Shown here: positions 12,101 through 18,100 of the stretch, in pieces
Position numbering within the stretch: the stretch's first letter is position 1
Layout of the letters: every line of letters starts with the position of its first letter
NCBI GenBank assembly: GCA_003573635.1
Contig: QUTJ01031812.1
Span: 1 to 21,038 of the forward strand
Origin: Goniomonas avonlea
Taxonomy: Eukaryota; Cryptophyceae; Goniomonadida; Goniomonadaceae
Reading direction: 5' to 3'
DNA length: 21,038 nucleotides
Program-made: the position numbers and the translations under genes
The notes under the pieces: generated by a model
Seen by the model: only the letters and a program-made list of their open reading frames with translations
What the model was told of the DNA's origin: nothing
Database searches by the model: none

Positions 12101-15100
12101 CGGCGGTCGACAAGATGTTGGAGCGCACGAGGCTGCTCATTTCTGGGTTGTTGTAGGTTACTGCCAGAGTGCGGGTCACATAGCGGAGATTGAGGGTGGA
12201 AGCGATGGGCAAGCTGATCCTTCCGCCGCTTGCGAACTTCAGCGTCAAGGCGCTGCTCGAGATCCACAAGCTTGAAGCCACGCTGCTGCGGCCAATGTGG
12301 GCCCGCGGAGAGGACTGGACGCGCAAGTTGCCGCCGACGACAGTGACAGACAACGACCCTGTGGCCGGTATGTTGGACACCATGTGAGACGAGAGCAGCG
12401 GGCTGGCGTAGGTCACCGCACGAGTGAGGGTGAAGGACTGGATGCTCTGGCTGACGGTGGCGCCGACGGCAAGCAGGAGCCCGCCGCCCAAGGGATACCT
12501 CGCCAACACGCACGAGTCCGACGCCCACTTCGTCGCCTCGAAGGCAGACCCACCAACCCATGCACGCCCAGACCTAGCTTCCTCACCAAAGCTCGACCCA
12601 AGGACCGTCACGCTTGTGGCACCTGTGACGACCACATTCACGGTTACAACGCTGCTTCCGGCTGGTCGATTGTAGGTCATGGCGTTGGTGATGGACGAGA
12701 AGGCGGTGGCGCCCTGCAGCGTGAGGATCACAGCGTGTCCAACCATGGCCCCTGCGGGCCGGCGAGACACAACGAAGGTGTCGGAAGACCAGACAGTCAT
12801 TTCTTGCGCCGTCTCGCCGAGGCGCACGCGGGCGGATTTGCCGACAAGACCGAAACTGAAGCCAACAATGGTCACGCTCGCGCCACCAGTGGCGGGCACG
12901 TTCTGAGGCCCGGAGCTGGTGTACGCCCGAGAATTGTAGGTGAAGGCCTGAGAAAAGGTCTGGCTGACTTGAGATGGCTCGGCAACGGTCAAGATGTAGG
13001 CGCCAAGAGCCCCTGTGCCGGCCCCGTTCTTGCATTGAAGTGAAGAATCGGAGACCCAGGGTGAGGCTTGGCAAGCTGACCCTTGGAGCCGCACCCTGGC
13101 TGATTGCGACACTGTCGCAAGATTGGAGCCAACCACGGTGACGCTAGTACTGGCGGTGGGAGCGCTGTTAGTGCGCACTGCAGTGCACATGTCAGGCACT
13201 TGGTAGCTCCATGATTGAGTAAACGACCCGCGGTCGGTGACGACGAGAGTGCTGATAGCTATCCCACGAAGGACGCGCTGGCCGCTCACCGCTCTGCCGT
13301 AGAGTGAAGACTCGGAGACCCACAGCGTCAACTCTGACGCGGAGTGCTGGAACCGCAACCGCATCGAGCGGGCTACTGTGCCGCTGTTAGCTCCCACAAC
13401 GGTGACGCTGGTGGCGCCGGTGGAGTGAGAGTTGGTCCTGGTCAGCGAGAGGGGCCGGACACCATCGTAGGAGAAAAAGCGAGAGATGGAGCCGACCCGC
13501 TGGACACCGGGGCCGGTGACTGTGAGGCCGGAGGACAAGCCAACGCCAAGCACGACCTTGCTTACAATGGAGGAATCGGAAACCCAAACAGTGCTCGAGG
13601 GCGCGGACCCCCTGACGCGAGCCCGACCAGTGTAGTCAAGCTTGTTCAGGTTGGCTCCGAGAACAGTGACACTTGTGGAGCCTGTGGCAGCCCTGTTGGA
13701 CACCACAGTGGTGCTCAGTTGCAGTTGGTCAAAGGTGTACGCCTGAGTGTGGGAACCTTGTTGAACCATCTGCGACACCGTGAAGCCGACAGTGAGACAG
13801 ACCCTGATGCCCGGCGGCGCACGGCACAGCACCGCGGAGTCTGACACCCAGGACGTGGACAAGGCCGTGGTGCGACCAATTCGTGCGGCCGGTGAACGGG
13901 AGAACACACCCACGTTAGTCCCGACCAGAGTGACACTATGCGTGGCAGTCGCCGGTGAGTTGACCTTCCGAGCGCTGCTGATGGTCGGCGTGTTGTAGGT
14001 GTTGGACAGGGTGAGAGTCAAAATGTCCTTGGAGGCAGACCAAGACGTGAGCACGGCGCCACGGGCAACGAGCGCGCCGTTGGCAACGCGGGCGGCGATC
14101 GAGGTGTCGGAGCGCCAAGGGCTGCACTCCACGGGAGTCTGGCCGAGGCGAAGGCGGACGCTGCGTGCCGTCAGCCCGAGGTTGGTGCTCACAACCGTTA
14201 CGCTCGTACCACCAGTGGCCGGCGAGTTGAGGCCAAGTCCTGCGTTGAGCCTGACAGGCACGGGCGAGTCGAACGTGAGTGCGAGAGTGACGGTGTCGCT
14301 GTACGTGCGCGCCCTGGCTGAGAGCGCAAAGACGGCGACGCGTGAGCTGCCACCGGGCAGCTTGCACACCATCGCCGACTCGGACACCCACACAGATGCC
14401 ACAGCCGACGAACCCTTGACGCGGTACATCGGGCTGCGGTCGCGACGAGCCAGATTGGAACCGACAACTGTGACGCTCGCGGCACCCGTGGCAGCAAGGT
14501 TGGAAACCATGTGGGAACTGATAGAGAGCGCGTCGTGGGTGAACATCGCTGTCGCAGAAGCCGATGCACGAGCCAATGTTGTTGCGAGGACGGGCTGGCG
14601 CGCCAACCCACCAGTCGGCTTGCAGACCAGCGCAGAGCTCGACACCCACAGCGACGACTCCGTGCCCGATCCCCCGACCCGAGACTGCCCGGACCGGCTG
14701 ACCTGGCCAAGTGTGCTGCCAAGCACAGTGACCGAGGTAGCACCTGTTGCGGGGGTGTTCCACGCCATCGCGGAAGACATCTCATGCGCGCCCAACGAGA
14801 ACACGCTGGTCATCGACGACGCGAGGGCGACACGCACAATTGTGACAGCAAGGCTGAGGGAGGAGAACGCTCCAGCGAGCACCTTGCAATGAAGAGACGA
14901 GGACGACGTCCAGGTTGTCATCGTCGCCCCGGTGTGCCGAAGCCGAACTTGCAAGGACGCGCTCTGGAGCCCAATATTGCTGCCAATCACGGTCACGACC
15001 ACAGCCCCGGTTGCCGGGAGGTTGGCGCGGGTGACGGAGCAGGCAGATATAAGCGCGTACGAGAAGTAGGCAGATGCGCTCCCAGCCAGAGAGACTCGGG

Positions 15101-18100
15101 CGAGAGAGACAGAAACAAGACCAGAAAGGAGCCTGCCTGCTGAAGGCTTGCTCCTGATGGACGATTCTGAAGTCCAAGTTGTGGTCTGGGCAGCAGAGCC
15201 TCGGAACCGCGTTGCGGGGCAGAGTTGGAACTCGCCGAAACGGGACCCGAGAACAGTGACACTGGCGGAACCGGTGGCAGGATTGTTGTCCTTGCCTGCA
15301 GGGTGCACTGGGGCAGGGTTGTCGTGCGACATGATGACGACTGCAGTGGACAGGTCCCCAATCGACAGAGCCACACGAAGCCCCAAGCCCCAGCCGCGAT
15401 TGCCTTTGAGGAACACAGCGGTGTCTGAGGCCCAGGTGCTGGCCATAGTGCCGGTGCCCCCAAGGCGAGTTGTGGACGAGAAGCGGAGGCTGCCCAGATT
15501 CATGCCAAGCACGGTGACGGAAACACTTGACGTTGTCGGGACATTGGAACGAACCACAGAGCTGGTACGAGAGGTATCGTACGTCATACCCCGGGTGAGC
15601 GTACCAGCGGTTTTCACTTTCTCCAAGGTGATCATACAAACGACTGCCGGCATGGATCCCGTCGCAAGCTTGCAGTTCATGGCGGTGTTGGACTTCCACT
15701 CGACCGACTCACAGGCTGTGCCGCGGAACCGAAGCTGGCCGGACACGTCGAGGAACCCGTAGTTGAGACCAAGCACCGTGACAGACGCAGCACCGGTCGA
15801 CGGCGCGTTCATCGGGGCGATGCTCGTGGGTACGACGTTGTCAAAGGTGAACGCTTGCGTGACAGTCCCGCGGCGGCGGTGGCCGCCCACAGAGAGGACA
15901 ATCTTTTGCAGGTTGGCGACACCGCCAGAGAACCTGCACCGCAGGGAAGTCTCCGACAGCCACTCGCTGAACTCGCAGCCCGTGGGCCCCAAGCGCGCTG
16001 CCACCGAAGCATCATTCATGGAAAACGCAATGCCGACCATGGTGAGCGTGGCGGCCCCGCCAGAGGGACCGTTGGAGCGCACGAGGCCGCTGGGGAAGGC
16101 TGAATTAAACGTGAAAATGGTGGTGATGCTGCCTGCAGACACCGCCCCACCGACAGTCATCACGCCGCCGAGAGACGCAGTGGTCCCTTGAGGCGCTTTG
16201 CAGACGACTGCTGACTCTGAAAACCAGGACACAGCATGGGAGGCGGAACCAGCAGTGCGGGTGGCACCTGAGGCGTCCCAGAGGCCGAACTGCCGGCCAT
16301 ACACTGTGACGGACACAGAGCCGGTAGACCCAGAGTTGGTCCGCAACGCGCTCGACACGGCCGGAACGTCGAACGTGAAGCCCTCAGACATGGTCCCGTC
16401 CTGCGATTGGCCAGCAGTGACAACGAAGCGGCGACCGACGCGCACGCCTGCGGGAGTCTTGGCACGCATCGACGAGCGGGAGCTCCACCGGCTCGCCTCG
16501 CACGCCGTCCCCCCAATGGACGTGGACTGTGTCTTGCCTGAATGTCCGAGACCCAACCCAACCACCGTCAAGCTGAGAGAGCCTGAGACGGGGCCATTGG
16601 CACGGACAGCATTGCTGCTCATCGGAACGTCGTAAGAAAGTGCATTGGCCAGGGTGCCACGCTGCAAGTTGCCGCCAATGGTCGCAACAGTCTTGCGGGC
16701 ATTTCTGACACCTGAGGGCAGCTTGACCATGGTCGCGGAGTCGGAGATCCACGTGGAGACTTCGGACATCGAGGGACCAATGGTGGACTTGAGAGTGTGG
16801 GACGGAACGCCGAAAGATCTGCCAACGACCGTCACACTGAGTGCTCCGGAGTCAGGCGCGTTGCAGAAAACGACTGAGGACGGCAACGCAATGCCCATGG
16901 TGAAGGCAGCAAGCAAGGTGCCCTTTTTGGTAGCAGCTGAAGAGGTAATGCACCGCACCATGCCTGCTCCGCCCACAATCTTGCAGACGATCGAGGACTC
17001 TGAGGTCCAAGAGGTGACCGCACCGGCACTCCCCCGAACATTCACCCTCGCAGAGTACGCTGCCCTCCCAACACCAGTCCCGAGCACAGTCACGCTGGCG
17101 GCGCCAGTCGAGGCGCGGTTGGTCGCAACCACCGACGACACCGTCGTCAAATCAAAGGTCATCCCCATGCTGATCGTGCCGCCCGAGTGCACTCCAACAG
17201 ATGCGGCAGGACACACGGACGCTGCAAGGCCGGCTGCGTGTCGACCAGTAACGGAGGAATCGGATGTCCACTTGGAAGCTTCGCAGTGGGTCGAGAACCG
17301 AAGTCGGGGGGTATGGTCCATCGCACCATACTTGTGCCCAAACACACTGACGCTGACTGCACCCGTGGAAGGCACGTTCGTTTTGGCGAGAGACGACGTC
17401 AGAGGGGCGTCATGTGTGAAGGCGCTCGTTGCCGTGCCCCGTTGATCAGCCCCCCCTACTGTGATAGAAAGGGCACTGGTCCCAACACCGGCAGGAAGCT
17501 TGCACCTGACCGCAGACTCGGACATCCAATTCCCGTTTTCGCAGGCGGTGCCGCTAACACGGGGTTCGGTCGAGGAGACGGCCTGCCCAAGGCCAGAGCC
17601 GATGATAGTCAAACTGCACGAGGAGGTGACCGGGGCATTGGTGCGCACCACAGCACTGACCCTCGGCCAGTCGAAACTCCAAGCTCGCGTCATGGTGACA
17701 CGCTGAGCAGTCCCGCCAACGGTCAACGTCGCCCCAACGCGAAGTTTCACGCCCGCTGACTTCTTGGTCTGGATTGATGATGACGAGACCCAAGATGTGG
17801 CTGCCTCAGCTGTCCCGCCCAACCGCACACGAACGGTGGACCGCGTGCTTGCTGAGAGGGGAATGGAGGATCCCACGATGGTTAGACTCACCGACCCTGT
17901 GGCCGGGCCATTGTGAATGCTACCAAAGCCAGCTGGCCTGTCATACGAATACATTGCCGTCACAGTCGCGCCGCGAACGGTTCGCAGAGTGAGAAGGCAT
18001 GACAGCGCTTGTTGCACTCCGGACGCGCCCTTGCAACGAAGACTCGTGTCGGACACCCAGTCTGTGACCTGGGTGGCGGAGTGGCTGCCGCGTGGACCAA

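Larger units (their letters stand above)
1992..12932 (-). repeat. Regular zone I: units 9-50 with a 4/5-unit higher-order pattern
   Basis: A domain type with a V-T-V-T-G-R-x-F or related core, usually followed by D-Y-S/T, sits at units 9, 14, 18, 22, 27, 31, 36, 40, 44 and 49. Its N-terminal neighbour (the next higher unit) usually has a core of S-L-T-L-V-G or S-L-S-L-T type. The intervals are 5, 4, 4, 5, 4, 5, 4, 4 and 5 units. Complete C-x12-C pairs concentrate in these doublets. The pattern was found by eye; members 14, 36, 44, 49 and 50 are weaker matches than 9, 18, 27, 31 and 40. Confidence 0.65.
12933..16103 (-). repeat. Irregular central zone: units 51-62
   Basis: Twelve units in which the 4/5-unit pattern cannot be followed with confidence. 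Unit 51 has a full C-x12-C (S-A-C-Q-A-S-P-W, L-Q-C-K) plus a third Cys in its leading linker. Units 61 and 62 are adjacent full-pair units. Units 56, 57 and 58 each have only the C-K Cys near the Trp, with unit 58 adding one in I-S-A-C-S; units 52, 53 and 60 have none. Many steps here are exactly 264 bp. Unit 56 spans 273 bp. Confidence 0.7.

Noticed and set aside
14782-15699. Minus-strand open frame of 305 codons in another phase, and shorter ones such as 13936-14763
   Set aside because: They lie in a different phase from the continuous IPT frame, lack any domain signature and are His/Arg/Cys-rich, as out-of-phase readings of GC-rich coding DNA usually are.
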